Source: Hygrocybe punicea (lineage: Eukaryota > Basidiomycota > Agaricomycetes > Agaricales > Hygrophoraceae). From it: a stretch of 64,000 nucleotides of DNA. Each line of letters starts with the position of its first letter. The first letter of the stretch is position 1. Positions 1 to 10,487 of the stretch are shown here, one piece after another. The notes beneath the pieces were generated by a model that was given only the letters and a program-made list of their open reading frames with translations, was not told where the DNA came from and did no database searches. A program made the position numbers and the translations under genes. The stretch spans positions 186,001 through 250,000 of the forward strand of contig OY744470.1 of assembly GCA_963556145.1 (NCBI GenBank). The letters run 5' to 3'.

Positions 1-830
1 GGGCGATTGCAAGGGCAATAGCTTTAGTTCTGATTGAAATTTGGAATCTTGATAACCGCCGAAATTTTTTTTTTTTGATAACTATTAAATCCATTATTTT
101 AGTCATACTGAAAGTTTAAATTTTGGCCTGCCTTTGGATGATACCTAAATTTAGACTAGCAAATTTGAGTCAACTTGTAGCCAAATTCTGTTTTCCTTCC
201 ACAAATTAGAACAGATTATCATTTTAATTGTAAAACTAGTCTAAAGATGAAACTAAATAAATACTTTAGATGTACATTTATTTGTGACTTAAATTCAATA
301 TTTTAGGCTAGGCCTAAATGTAAATCTAAAAATTATATTTTTCCACTCACTTTAGAAACCACTTTAGACCCCAACTAAATATTGGAACTCCTGAGGTGTA
401 ACTAGGTCAAACCGTGGGAACCTGATCACGTGACTGACCAGGCACAACTACTACACCACGATAAAATCAAGATATTTGCCAGCAAAATTGCTGACACAGT
501 AAAACACTGGTTCCTTGAGCTTCTGAAACAGCTATGAAAACATTGGCCCATAGTTCGGGAACTATTTGTCGCTCAGTGGATTGATAAACTCAGTACCAAT
601 GCCTTGACAGCCAAAGAGTCCTCATTACTCCAAAGTCTGGACCCTTTACATTCCAAAAACATTTATGCTCGACATCTTCACACAACCAACCTCAGATGAC
701 TTAGAATCCCATTTACCAAAAGTACGAGGTACATCAGCTACTACCACAACAACTACAGCCTTCACAACAGAGGCACACATCGCAAATTCTGTAATGCGAC
801 AGAATAAGCCGAAGGTTTTACTTCACAAGA
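1..830. other. Gene-free repeat debris at the left edge
   Basis: AT-rich sequence to about 400, then retroelement-like debris. I see no convincing gene. A short stretch near 480-700 reads on the plus strand as a broken peptide with a stop in the middle and may be a relic of a gag-like region, but I cannot assign it. The only recognisable piece is the LTR fragment at 401-455. Confidence 0.5.
401..455 (-). repeat. Reverse-oriented fragment of the 158-bp miniature LTR
   Basis: The reverse complement of this stretch matches the first ~55 bp of the LTRs at 15309 and 17147 (starting TGTAGTAGTTGTGCC and including the CACGTGATCAGG block). The rest of the LTR is missing. It shows that the nested LTR family at 15309-17304 has other copies in the genome. 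Confidence 0.8.
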
Positions 831-1249
831 TGGTTTAGAGAAAGGGGCTTAGATTCTGAAGGCAGTCAATCTTAAAATAAGAGGAAGTGATTGAGTAGCA
901 AGTGACACGAAATTTAAAGTCTACAGTACAAGCTGAAAGCAGACTACTTATATAGTCCAAGGGAGTGGCTATGTTATGAGGAAAGGGATAGGGGCTATGC
1001 GCCATAGCATATGGTGATAAGGGATGAAACATGAATGAAAGGAGATAACATACAGCATTTGTCGTATGATACGACTAAGCAGAGGGAAAAGGCAATGCAT
1101 ATGTGAAAGGAATGACTAAAGATAGCGGAAGAGGAGAGGGAAAGGAAAGAAGAAAAAGTAAGCACGTCTTAGCTAAGAAATCATAACAAATTCAAACATC
1201 ATATCGGGCACTGCAACTTCTGAGGACAGAGTACAGAGTACAGAACAAA

Positions 1250-3150
1250 GTGTGAACTTCGAGGACAGAGTACAGAGAATGTTGGACACAATAGAGGCCA
1301 TTTACCAAAAGAGGACCGAGGAATACAAGGAACGAGCATGTCTGAAAATCACACTAGCATTTGAAGAAGGACGCAACACAGGGATTGCCGAAGAATGCCA
1401 GCATTGGGTCACACTAGCGTCAACAAGCATCTTTACACCCGCCCAAACAACAGCACGAAACGAGCCATTGACCTGCGCTTCTGTGACAACTCAACGACAA
1501 CTGCCCACCACGACCCAACCAGAGCTGCACACCAACGCCTTCGTTTTGTCGCAAACAGACCCACCCACTTACACCAACACGTCAACACAAACAAATGCAG
1601 CACCCGTAGTGCCAAAATACATCCTAGCACCCATACCTGTTGACCCAAACGCACCAAAAATGACGATGTTCACGCCTGCACATGCCACATCATTATTGCC
1701 CACCCAAATGACACCCTGGTCTCTATTTCCATGGCAGCCCAGCAGCAATCACCCTCCTGCACCTCAACATAAATGCAGATGGCTCCAAACACGAACACGA
1801 TCCCACCAGTCCCTGGCTAAAATGCTTGGCCAAGGAGCGTCCCCTTGCCCAAATCTCAACAGGAGACACATCATGCATCCGCATTCACCCAGAGACCACC
1901 AGCCCCACTGACAGAAACGCCCAAACATGCTGCAAGCCCCATTTCCAGCAGATCCATGTGCCCCACAGACCTACATTCACCCATGTCAACCCTAGGCCCA
2001 CCACTCCTGCAGGAAAACACATCTGCATGCACCCCAAACCCCGAGTCTACCCCACTTGCCTGTCCCATGAAGCTAAACACGTCCAAACCCACAGTAAGCC
2101 ACGATGCCACCGTCCACATGCCGCAACTGTGAATGCCGAGGTCTAACTGTGTCAAAGCACGAGCAGACGATTATGTGAAGTCCAGGGAGGGCAAATGGAA
2201 CCAGACGACAATGGACATGAGGGAGGATGGAGTTGGCGCAGAAAAGAGGGCAAATGAGGAGATGGGGCAAGCAGAGACGGGGACAGAGGAAGTAAATGTG
2301 GAACTGTCAGAGCACGACAAGCAAGGAGCCTGGGATGTACCAAGACAACGAAACTGCCGAACAGACAGTCGTGAATGCTCCTGTTCATGTGTCCAGCCCC
2401 ACACCGTCAGTCATGTCCACATCAACCGTTTGACCCACACCCCACCCGTTCAGCTGGGCTGAAGACACAGCACATATCCCCATTTACATTACCATCACGA
2501 CGAAGAACACCCCACGTGACACATCTGCCCTCAGACCCTCCACCAGGCCGTTTACCGCTTCGCAACGCTGCATTTGACAATCTACCTCACGACACACATT
2601 CCCCACACCGTCTGGCCCCATTTTCACTCGAAGCCACCCCCACAGCATTGGCCCTGGGAGACCTACTATCACCCAACCCCTTGTCTCTGTCGACTCACCA
2701 CCCCCTGACCTGACATGCCCTGATTGGGACTGCGATCCCTGTCTTTGCAACTTGAGTAGGACACTGATAGCCCTGGGTTGGACCAAACTGGAGTAGTCAT
2801 TTTGAGTATTGTTTTGTGGACCAATACCATTTCTTTTGCTCTTGGACACTTTCCCCTTTCTCCCTCTGTTCCTGCTGCTTGATTCTCTATCTTTCCTGGC
2901 ATCATGTCTTCCTTTACTTGATTTGTACTCCATCTTTTTCTCTTTCTTTTCTCTTTCTTCCCTTTTGATAGCGACAAGGGTATCACTATGTGGAGGAGGG
3001 GCACTTGGTGTGGTAGCAAGGATGAATCACGTGACTCAGTTCCCATGGTTGAGGGAGTTAGTTAGCAGATCTGGATGTAGTAGATACCCTATCGTAGTCT
3101 TTCCAATGCACGCATCCTCTGAGCACCCCGAGGGTACCCCTGGTACCTCT
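1250..3150 (+). mobile_element. Degenerate relative of the C-rich miniature LTR retroelement
   Basis: The body is low-complexity and rich in C and A on the plus strand, with overlapping Pro/Thr/His-rich frames. The longest (about 1252-1911) has an ordinary charged start (EDRVQRMLDTIEAIYQKR) before turning low-complexity. The right end has a T/C-rich tract, a purine tract (GGAGGAGGGGC near 2990) and an LTR-like segment resembling the right end of the element at 15309-17304, including CACGTGA and GATGTAGTAG. No left LTR is visible, and no pol domain is readable. I infer an old, truncated member of the same family. Confidence 0.5.
2988..3150 (+). repeat. Diverged polypurine tract and LTR remnant
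   Basis: GTGGAGGAGGGGCACTTG here lines up with GAGGAGGAGGGGCACTTG at 17131, which immediately precedes the right LTR of the nested element. The following ~145 bp shares ordered blocks with that LTR but is heavily diverged. Confidence 0.6.
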
Positions 3151-3161
3151 CCACCATTCAT

Positions 3162-3242
3162 TTTGCCTTTGCTATGACAATCAACAAATCACAAGGCCAA
3201 TCTGTCATCAATGTTGGTTGGGACATTCATGACCCAATCTAA
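3162..3242 (+). pseudogene. Helitron/PIF1-type helicase C-terminal fragment
   Basis: A 26-codon reading frame contains FAFAMTINKSQGQSV followed by VGWDIHDP and a stop. The core TINKSQGQS is the conserved late motif of the PIF1-like helicase domain encoded by Helitrons and by cellular Pim/PIF1 helicases. Only this end of the domain survives, abutting the LTR remnant at 3150. Being among repeats, a Helitron origin is more likely than a host PIF1 gene, but a processed PIF1 fragment cannot be excluded. Confidence 0.65.
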
Positions 3243-3466
3243 AAGAAAGGGGAGGAAGGGGGGTTGGTGGCATGGGTATTTGGCTATGGTCGCATTTTGC
3301 ACGCGTGTGTGCACGTTTTCTTGCTTGCCGCTTAATTCTCGCGTGCATAAGCCACACGAGCCTCTGTCCCCTTGCGAGGCAAAGCCGAGTCTGACCCCCA
3401 GCCCAGCCAACTAACATGGCCGATGTGGCCTGCTACCCTGGCCCCCACAATGACCCCAAGGCCCTC
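3243..3466. other. Short gap without recognised gene
   Basis: No gene or repeat recognised. The sequence becomes C-rich towards the tandem repeat array that follows. Confidence 0.4.
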
Positions 3467-3942
3467 CTCTGACCGAGCGTTCGCACCCAAACCCGAACGT
3501 TCGGCCCAAATAAGTATTTTTTTTTGGGTTGCTGACTTCAATGCCTGAAACTCATCTTCCTAGCCCCACCCAACTCCCAAACGACCCTACAGCCTCCCTG
3601 CAAGCTCCCCACATCTCCCGTGGCCGACCGTTCGACCCAAACTCGAACGTTCGGCCAAAAAAGGTAAAATGACTTTTTGCTACTTCACTACCCATCTCCC
3701 CGCGCTCCCCTTGCCCCACCACCACAGCAAACGACCATATGGCCCCCCTGCATGCCCTTCCCATCTTCCACAGCCGATCGTTCGATCCCATGCTCGAACT
3801 TTTGGCCAAAAACAGGTAATGTCCTCTTTTTTGTCACTTTGCTCCCTCTAACCCACCTCCCTCCATTCCCCTGGCCCCACCACCACAGGCAACGACCCCA
3901 CGGCCCCCCTGCAAGCCTCTCCCACCTCCCACAACCATCCGT
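3467..3942. repeat. 150-bp tandem repeat cut by the gypsy LTR
   Basis: Three full units and the start of a fourth. Each unit contains a GTTCGACCCAAACTCGAACG-like core (cores begin near 3480, 3631 and 3781) followed by a C-rich CCCCACCACCACAG segment. The period is 150-151 bp. The fourth unit is interrupted at ACCATCCGT, where the LTR starts (3943), and it does not resume to the right of the element. Confidence 0.85.
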
Positions 3943-5341
3943 TGTTATGTGAATGTTTGTTTCACCAAGAATTACCGGAGTTGACTTTGTTCAGGTACCT
4001 TCTTGTTGTTCGTGGGTTTTAATATCTAAATAACCTATCAGGAAGGGGTTTGTGGGTATATGTACTATATGAACCAATAGAATGTAATAGTGAGGTCTCT
4101 TCAATTAAGAATTGAGACTTTGAGTAGGGATGAATAGCAATTGGGTGTGTGATGTACTGAAAATACTAATATTCACTACTGGAATATAAAATATGAACTA
4201 ATGAATACTGATAACAATATTCACCAGTTGAATATGGACAGTTTTGGCTACAGGGCCTATTCAATCAAGAGTATCTCTGGGTATTATAATATCTGACTTA
4301 AATCCGAAGCTTCAAATGCACATTGGCTACTAGTTCAGGGATATCTTTAATACCTTTTGAATACTCTGTCTTGTTTAGGATGAAACTTTAACCTTAGAAG
4401 TGTATCTATTTAGGATGAAACCTTAACCTTAGAAATGTATCTAGCTGACTAATGCTGACTAATGAATTGATTGAACTGAGTGAACTGGGTGAATTCTCCT
4501 TGATGACAAGGGGAACTCAGAGAATGATAGAATAAGAGTGAACTAGACTGGATTGCAAGCACTAGCTACTACAATGAGTAACTACTAGTACTAAGAGAAT
4601 GGGGGATCACACTGTGTGAACCCAACTGAGAGTGACTACTGAGTGGTGAGGGGGGAAATCCTACTGACTACTGGAATTTGGGGGCCCTATTTATACTGTT
4701 GGAGAACAATGGGGGACTGAGAACAATGGGAAAGTGAGAACAATAGGACTGAGTCATGAGAACAATGGATGGCATCAAAGAGGCTGTGAACAATGGGCTC
4801 TATCTCCATTTGGACTGTTTAGAACAATAGACTGCTCAGAACAATAGACCATTGTCTTTATGTAAGCAGAATATCACAATCACTCTCTGATGCATCCTAT
4901 CTTATCATTATCTTATCATCCTCTTGTTCACATCTTATCTAATCATTTCCCATTATCTAGCTGAGCCGCTTTTGATCAATACAAGTAAACAAGATTTGTA
5001 ATCAATCCATTACTGCTAATATAGGTAACAATGCTAGTTGGGCTTGTCTCCTTGCACGCGCAATACAGAGAAATATATAATAAATACTAATGAGTGGGGG
5101 ATGTGCCTCTGTGCACCATACATAAACGGCTAGGTCTGGGCATTACTAGTGAAGCCATAATAAATGATATAAAGGTAAGCATATATGCTATTTGTGTCTG
5201 TTCACTAGCATGCGTAATGTGGAAAGGCATAGAATGGGTACTAATGAGTGTAGGTGTGCATCCATAGTGTTGCAATATCTAAGTCCGTGGTCCGATGGTA
5301 AACCCATGACGTTACACCCAAAAACACTTGGGGTCATGACA
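3943..5341 (-). repeat. 3' LTR of gypsy copy 1
   Basis: 1399 bp, the terminal repeat at the integrase-distal end. It aligns along its whole length with 19385-20790 and with the reverse complement of 56959-58364. At every diagnostic position I compared it is the odd one out of the three (for example CAAATGCAC versus CAAACGCAC in the other two, and GACAGTT versus GACTGTT). Confidence 0.95.
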
Positions 5342-5360
5342 TCCGCACAACACAATTAAA

Positions 5361-5378
5361 TCAACTGTCCCCAGTTGA
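5361..5378. other. Hairpin dyad just inside the 3' LTR
   Basis: TCAACTG-TCCC-CAGTTGA: a perfect 7-bp stem with a 4-nt loop, 20 bp inside the LTR boundary. The same dyad is conserved at 56922-56939 in the second copy. No conventional long polypurine tract touches this LTR, so the dyad or the GGGGACAG within it may mark plus-strand priming (inference). Confidence 0.6.
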
Positions 5379-5428
5379 AACCAAAAGAAAACAACTTTTT
5401 AATCTGAGAAGAAGCTTTTACATTATTA

Positions 5429-6157
5429 CTATTCTTTTAACTTCTTCTTCATCTTTCCAAAGAATTCCTCCCAATCTTGTACATCAACTCCTTCTGCTTT
5501 TAACCGATCCATGTTCTTCTTCGTAGCATTTAGTAGCGCCTTGAGGTGGTACTTAGGGCGAGTGCGCTTCTTTTGTAGCGGCTTAGGAAGTAATGCCGGA
5601 ATTGCAGGGCGTTCGAAACGATTGCGGCGAGAGGAAGTTGGGTGGTTACGATTTGTGGAAAATGAAGGAGGCGATTCGAGCCATTCTCTAAACTCCGGGT
5701 CTAAGGGTACAGATTGCGAAGGGACGGTGGCGGGTGGCATAGGAAAGTTGGGAAGACTATCCATGAAAAAGTCGAAATCGTCTGGCGGCGGACAGTCGAC
5801 ACCTCGTACGTTCACAGATTCGAAATCGATGTATTCATCAGATTCCGAAGGGGGTAGCGGTGGTGTCTGAGCGGGACTAATTGGTTTGGTAAAGAAGTCC
5901 GTATCGTATTCAGTGGGAGTATCGAATAAGCGTGATAAATCGAGACGGCATAGAGGAATATCCATAGATGGAGAAGGTGAAGGACTGGAGTATGATGTCA
6001 TAGTATGATATGGATTACGGTATATGGGCGTCTGGTAGTGCTGAAGCGCTGAGCGGAATAGCGGTGCAGTTGATGTAACAGGAGACGTTAAGGGAAAATA
6101 TTTGTGGGGGAACCGGAATGGTGGGTCAAGCAATACTAATGTGGGACATTGTGTCAC
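5429..6157 (-). CDS. Extra ORF of gypsy element, downstream of pol (242 aa)
   Basis: An intact 242-codon ORF lies between the integrase stop and the 3' LTR, in the same orientation as gag and pol. It has no recognisable domain. The N-terminal half is rich in Pro, Ser and Thr. An acidic patch sits mid-protein (PPPDDFDFFMDSLPNFPMPP). The C-terminus is basic (PLQKKRTRPKYHLKALLN) and ends in a helical DWEEFFGKMKKKLKE tail. The frame is open in the second copy too (56143-56871) despite about 10% amino-acid divergence. It lacks a signal peptide or membrane span, so it is not envelope-like. It resembles a small nuclear or chromatin-interacting protein in composition only. Confidence 0.75.
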   Translation of the reverse strand: MTQCPTLVLLDPPFRFPHKYFPLTSPVTSTAPLFRSALQHYQTPIYRNPYHTMTSYSSPSPSPSMDIPLCRLDLSRLFDTPTEYDTDFFTKPISPAQTPPLPPSESDEYIDFESVNVRGVDCPPPDDFDFFMDSLPNFPMPPATVPSQSVPLDPEFREWLESPPSFSTNRNHPTSSRRNRFERPAIPALLPKPLQKKRTRPKYHLKALLNATKKNMDRLKAEGVDVQDWEEFFGKMKKKLKE

Positions 6158-7239
6158 AATAGGTCCCTGTGGGTCCAGAACTAAACTGGCCCTGGCCTTG
6201 CTATATTGGGATGATGTATTTCAAATTCGATTTAGGTTGTCTGATTGATCAAATCAGGATTTTACCATTCCCTTGGTTCTTCAGGGTCTTGAAGCTATAT
6301 CGGGTACAGATCTGCAATAGTACCGATGCTTATTCGGTCTGGACTGTTTACTCAGGTCACATGAGAAAACATGTGCCGGTCACGTGTTTTTCCAGGGTCA
6401 TAGCTGTACATTTGCACGATCCGTCTCTTCTTTCCTCTAGTCTGCCACTATGGGTCTGTAGTGTCCACTCCTTTTTCTTGCTATGCCACAGCGCAATAAA
6501 TCGTAAAAAAATTCTATCCAACGCTATGAATGGTCACTCCATCCTCCCTTCAAGAAAAAAAAACCCGCTAAGTAACACTTCATTTTTATATTCATTATTT
6601 GCCTGTACTGAAGTATTTGCATGTAGAAAACGGCTTATACTAGCCATTCCGTACTACCGTACATTTACAATCGATCGACAACGGATTCGTCTGGAGGATG
6701 GACGGGCCAGGGGTGATGCCGAGCATCACTCCGTTTCACCTTGGGCGAGCGCTATATTTTTCGGGCGGGACTCAGTTGCTGGACTACTGGGAGTGGCGGG
6801 TCACTGGTCGTTCGTCCATTCTTTTATTCTTTCTATTCATACATGAGCTTTGCTTTCATTTATCCTATCTTCCTTTTCGTTATGTCTTGTCATTTCATTT
6901 CATTTCGTTATGTTTCGTCATTTCATTTCGTTTATCATTTGTATTCTTATCATGGTCTTGTCAACGCTTAGATGAGAGAGGGGTTGTACTATCATATTGT
7001 AGCGATATATATTTTCTTTGCGTGTCTGACTTAAAAAAAATGACCGGCAAGTCAAAATAAAATTTATCTAATCAGTTTAGATAGCATAAAAAAAAGGGTG
7101 CGTGACGGGAAATCATGTGCATAGGTAAAAATAGCGGCCAATAAAAATGCATGGGGCATAGAAAAAGAGGGTGTGCAGCGGGAAATCGCATGAGGGATAG
7201 GGGTCTTGGATATAACTAAATATTCAGTCACTAAAGGTG
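6158..7239 (-). other. Non-coding spacer of gypsy copy 1 between integrase and extra ORF
   Basis: About 1.1 kb with no convincing coding frame. It contains low-complexity TTTCATTTCGTTATG runs near 6880-6950. The position near 6943 (GTATTCTTATCATGG) is the empty site matching the pogo insertion in the second copy. Compared with that copy the sequence differs in many CpG dinucleotides, mostly retained here. Confidence 0.7.
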
Positions 7240-9618
7240 CTAGAATATTGGAATCAATGCAGAAAAAGGAAAATCTTGAATGAATGAGTGTGGGGCTATA
7301 CAATAGCGGTGAGGAATAATAGTATTGTATCTCTTCTGGAGTAGATCTGCGGATAGTGGTACTTGTAACTGATGAAGATGATATATAGGATAACCATATT
7401 TTGACAACTTTAAACCTGCATCAAAGTCTTCATTGCCAAGACCTGAGGGGTCATTGACTTCTCCTGGTACTTTTACTGAACCAACTGTAATGACACCTGT
7501 AATGGAACTGATTGGCGTTGTTTCATAAAGCCACATGTGACAGACAGTGGCTGGAACTTGATATTTTCTAAATTCAAAATTCTTTGTGCGTGATGCAATG
7601 TGTGCAGCAAATTCTGGCTTGATGGCAAGAATAATATCTGTGATGTCTCCTGATTTAAGAGATATTAACTGATTTACTGAGCAATCCTCTACTTCAGCAG
7701 CTTCATCTTCCTGGTCTGCTATTTCATAAAGGATAGGGTCAGTTCGATAAATGTATGGTAAAATCCGAAATGCTGCATAATGCTCAGCATGCACAGCACC
7801 ATCTAATTCTTTTAAAACATAAGTTCCTCTTCTTGTTTGTCTGACAACTTCATATGGGCCAAGGTAACGAGGGTCTGTCTTGAATTTTCCTATAGTCATC
7901 TCCAAACGACTATTATATACTAGAACTAGTTCTCCTGGCTGATAATCACGTTTCTGCAATCGTCTATGAAATCTCTGATCAAATTGCAATTTAGATATGA
8001 AGCGAGCCTGTTTAAGCACAGCTGCTGCTTTATCAATATCTTCTTGATGTCTTCCAAGCTGACGTATGCGGAGTGCTAACAAATCTGATGTAGAAAGTCC
8101 TGAGCAAAAACCTTCAACCATAAATGTGGCTTCTGTTAGGTCAAAGGGAAGTATAGGATGAGTGCCATGGAGTAGATAATAAGGTGAGTATCCAGTAACA
8201 CTGCTGACTGTAATTCGGTCTGCAAATGATGCTAACTCTACATGCTTGTGCCAATTCTTGATTTTTCCAGTCTTATCTTTTTCACAAGACTTAACGATAG
8301 CTTCACATAGAGTAAAATGTCCTCTTTCTACTACACCATTTGCATGCTTATTGTAGGGTGATATGCGAACTTGAGGAATTCCTAGTCTTCTAAGCAGAGA
8401 CTCAAATGCTCCTTTGACTTCTCCTCCATTATCAGTAACTATATGTTCAATGGCACCATAGCGACAATAGATCTGTTCCCAGAAAAATTTTGCTAAGTTG
8501 TGTGAATTGTTTGATCTTAGAGCTTTTACTTCAGTTGCTCCTGATAAATCATCACGTGCTGCTACAATGAAATGGTAGCCTCCTGAAGGTGGCATAAACA
8601 TCACATCAATGTATACCTTTTGAAAAATTGCTGTAGGGGTAGAAATTGTAGGGGAAATTTCGATTTTCTTCAAGCTCCTAATTTGACACTGATGACATGA
8701 TGAAATGTGGTAATGGACATCTGCTCTGAGATGAGGCCAAAAAAATCGAAGTTTGACTAAGTCAAACACAGCTTGTTCTCCTTTATGACCTAGGTTTTCA
8801 TGAGCTTGAGTGAGAATAGCAATTCTTTTCTTTGCATTCATAATCACTAATGAAGGCATTTTTTGGCCATTTCTTCTAAAGAGTTTATTATCTTTTAAAT
8901 AAAATTGTCCAGTTTTCTTCAGAAATCTTCTTCTTGCCTGCAAGGTATCTGTTGAAGGCATTTCCAATGTGGATAAAAAATGTTTTACTTGAATGAGTAT
9001 CTTGTCCTGTTGTAATTTAATTTCATTATTTGAAGGGAGTGTGGTAGCCTTGTATGGCAATTTGGTAGGGACAGTGAAGCTAAATTTTCTTATTTCATGT
9101 GGATCAGGAACATGAACAAGCAAGGCAATATCATCTAGCCATGAATCATCACGCTCTTCAATTTCTTCATTATCTGCAAGCTCTCTGCAAGAAAGTGCAT
9201 CTGGTCCCCTAAACTGGGTTGCAGGTACATGAATAAGCTTGAAGTCAAATAATAAAATTCCTTGAATCCATCTGTTTATGGCCGCATTGGGCTGTAAATC
9301 CGGTTCATTGAGCATGCCTTTTATAAACTTGGCATCTACCTCTATATGTAGATTCTTTATTCCTATTAAATACAGTCTCCAGTGGCGTAATGCGCGGTAT
9401 AGTCCATATAACTCCAGTTTTGGCTGTGAATATCTGGATTCTCTTTCACTCATTGGTATTGAACCATATCTAGCAGGGCGACGATTTCCATTTTCATCTT
9501 CTTGTGATAAAATAAAACCTGCAGCAATATGGCTACTGTCTACTGATAAATATGTGGGTCTATCTGATGTATAATCAATAGAGCGGAGTGCAGGTGCTGA
9601 AGAAACCTTTTCTTTCAA
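7240..9618 (-). CDS. Gypsy pol 3' part: RNase H, integrase and a C-terminal ASCH-like domain
   Basis: 792 codons from the first ATG; the same frame is open upstream to about 9770, where homology to the RT connection region continues, so this ATG is not the true start. RNase H: YLSVDSSHIAAG, RESRYSQPKLELYG and HIEVDAKF. Integrase zinc-binding region: AHENLGHKG to SSCHQCQ. Integrase catalytic triad: D338 (YIDVMF), D396 (VTDNGG), E431 (VVERGH), a DD-35-E spacing. After the C-terminal beta domain (about 560-620) comes an acidic linker, then residues ~656-760 with IKPEFAAHIASRTKNFEFRK and GNEDFDAGLKLSKYGYPI. These match the ASCH (PUA-like) fold signature and fungal stand-alone proteins of that type. 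This fusion is unusual. Translation is identical to 49723-52101. Confidence 0.92.
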   Translation of the reverse strand: MKEKVSSAPALRSIDYTSDRPTYLSVDSSHIAAGFILSQEDENGNRRPARYGSIPMSERESRYSQPKLELYGLYRALRHWRLYLIGIKNLHIEVDAKFIKGMLNEPDLQPNAAINRWIQGILLFDFKLIHVPATQFRGPDALSCRELADNEEIEERDDSWLDDIALLVHVPDPHEIRKFSFTVPTKLPYKATTLPSNNEIKLQQDKILIQVKHFLSTLEMPSTDTLQARRRFLKKTGQFYLKDNKLFRRNGQKMPSLVIMNAKKRIAILTQAHENLGHKGEQAVFDLVKLRFFWPHLRADVHYHISSCHQCQIRSLKKIEISPTISTPTAIFQKVYIDVMFMPPSGGYHFIVAARDDLSGATEVKALRSNNSHNLAKFFWEQIYCRYGAIEHIVTDNGGEVKGAFESLLRRLGIPQVRISPYNKHANGVVERGHFTLCEAIVKSCEKDKTGKIKNWHKHVELASFADRITVSSVTGYSPYYLLHGTHPILPFDLTEATFMVEGFCSGLSTSDLLALRIRQLGRHQEDIDKAAAVLKQARFISKLQFDQRFHRRLQKRDYQPGELVLVYNSRLEMTIGKFKTDPRYLGPYEVVRQTRRGTYVLKELDGAVHAEHYAAFRILPYIYRTDPILYEIADQEDEAAEVEDCSVNQLISLKSGDITDIILAIKPEFAAHIASRTKNFEFRKYQVPATVCHMWLYETTPISSITGVITVGSVKVPGEVNDPSGLGNEDFDAGLKLSKYGYPIYHLHQLQVPLSADLLQKRYNTIIPHRYCIAPHSFIQDFPFSALIPIF

Positions 9619-9743
9619 TGCCTGGAAAGCTGCTTGTCTTCTTTCATCCCATATAAACTCTGCTCCTTTATGGAATAACTCTGCTAGTGGCTTGGCTAGT
9701 GCAGAATAATTTTCTATCCAAATGCGAACTGTTCCACAGAGAC

Positions 9744-10487
9744 CTAGGAAGCCTCTAACATCCTTGGGTAGTCCAAAACCTTTTGTACTCTACTATCATC
9801 AGGACAACGTCCTTCTGGAGTGCATTTCTGTCCTATGATCACAACACTTGAGCAGCAAAGTTGTGTCTTCTTAGCTGATATTGTCATTCCTGCACAAGCA
9901 AGGCGATGCATAATGCGATGTACATCTTGAGCGTGCTCCCAAATAAACCTTCTGATTCCTGGATTATCTAGCAAAACTTCTGGTCTTCCATCTTGATCAG
10001 GATAAATGGAAGAAGGTCCTTTTATAGGTAAATCATCAATGAAGCTATTTGCAGTATGAGGGATTTCATCTTGAAGGATGAAGCACATACAACGTTGGAA
10101 TTCTGCAGGTGAATTTGTGAATCCAGTGGGAAGTGATGTGAGACGAAGTAATCCCAGTGGTGTCATGAATGCAGTGAGGTCACGAGATGTAGGATGTACT
10201 TTCCTAGCATCAAATCCCCATAGTAAATTGAAGACTGTATAGCATTGGCGACCAGCGAAAGGTTCTACAAATTCATCTAGTATTGGAGGAAGGCCTGCAT
10301 TATGTATTGTAACTGCATTGAGAGGTTGCAAATCATGGACTATATGAAGTTTTCCATCCTTCTTGCTTACACAGAACCATCTTGACCTATAAGAGGATTG
10401 ACTTGGTTCATATACACCAGCATCTATTTTTCTCTTCAAAACATCCATGACTTTTTCTCTAAGTCCTGGTGGTATAGGAATATTTCA
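9744..10487 (-). pseudogene. Gypsy reverse transcriptase fragment with substituted catalytic Asp
   Basis: RT palm and fingers: SRWFCVSKKDGKLHIVHDL, the VF-N-LLWGFDAR block, LPTGFTNSPAEFQRCM, and FIDD as the second catalytic pair (residues 136-139 counted from the ATG at 10448). In this family the first metal-binding residue is the Asp of VFDLYWGFD. Here codon 10227-10229 reads Asn, so polymerisation should be abolished. The frame is separated from the upstream pol by an in-frame TGA at 10485-10487, and from RNase H/integrase by a frameshift near 9770 (it runs into a stop just as KDVRGFLGLCGT appears in another frame). All three lesions recur in the second copy. Confidence 0.9.

Noticed and set aside
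5281..5341. tRNA-like appearance of the LTR terminus (GTCCGTGGTCCGATGGT...)
   Set aside because: No cloverleaf can be formed; it is simply the conserved LTR end in all three copies.
3943..5341. Copy 1 as a single undisturbed insertion
   Set aside because: No target duplication, interrupted 150-bp repeat on the left only, and LTR diagnostic bases that pair across copies.
5429..6157. Extra ORF as an envelope gene
   Set aside because: No signal peptide, transmembrane helix, cysteine pattern or glycosylation-rich ectodomain.
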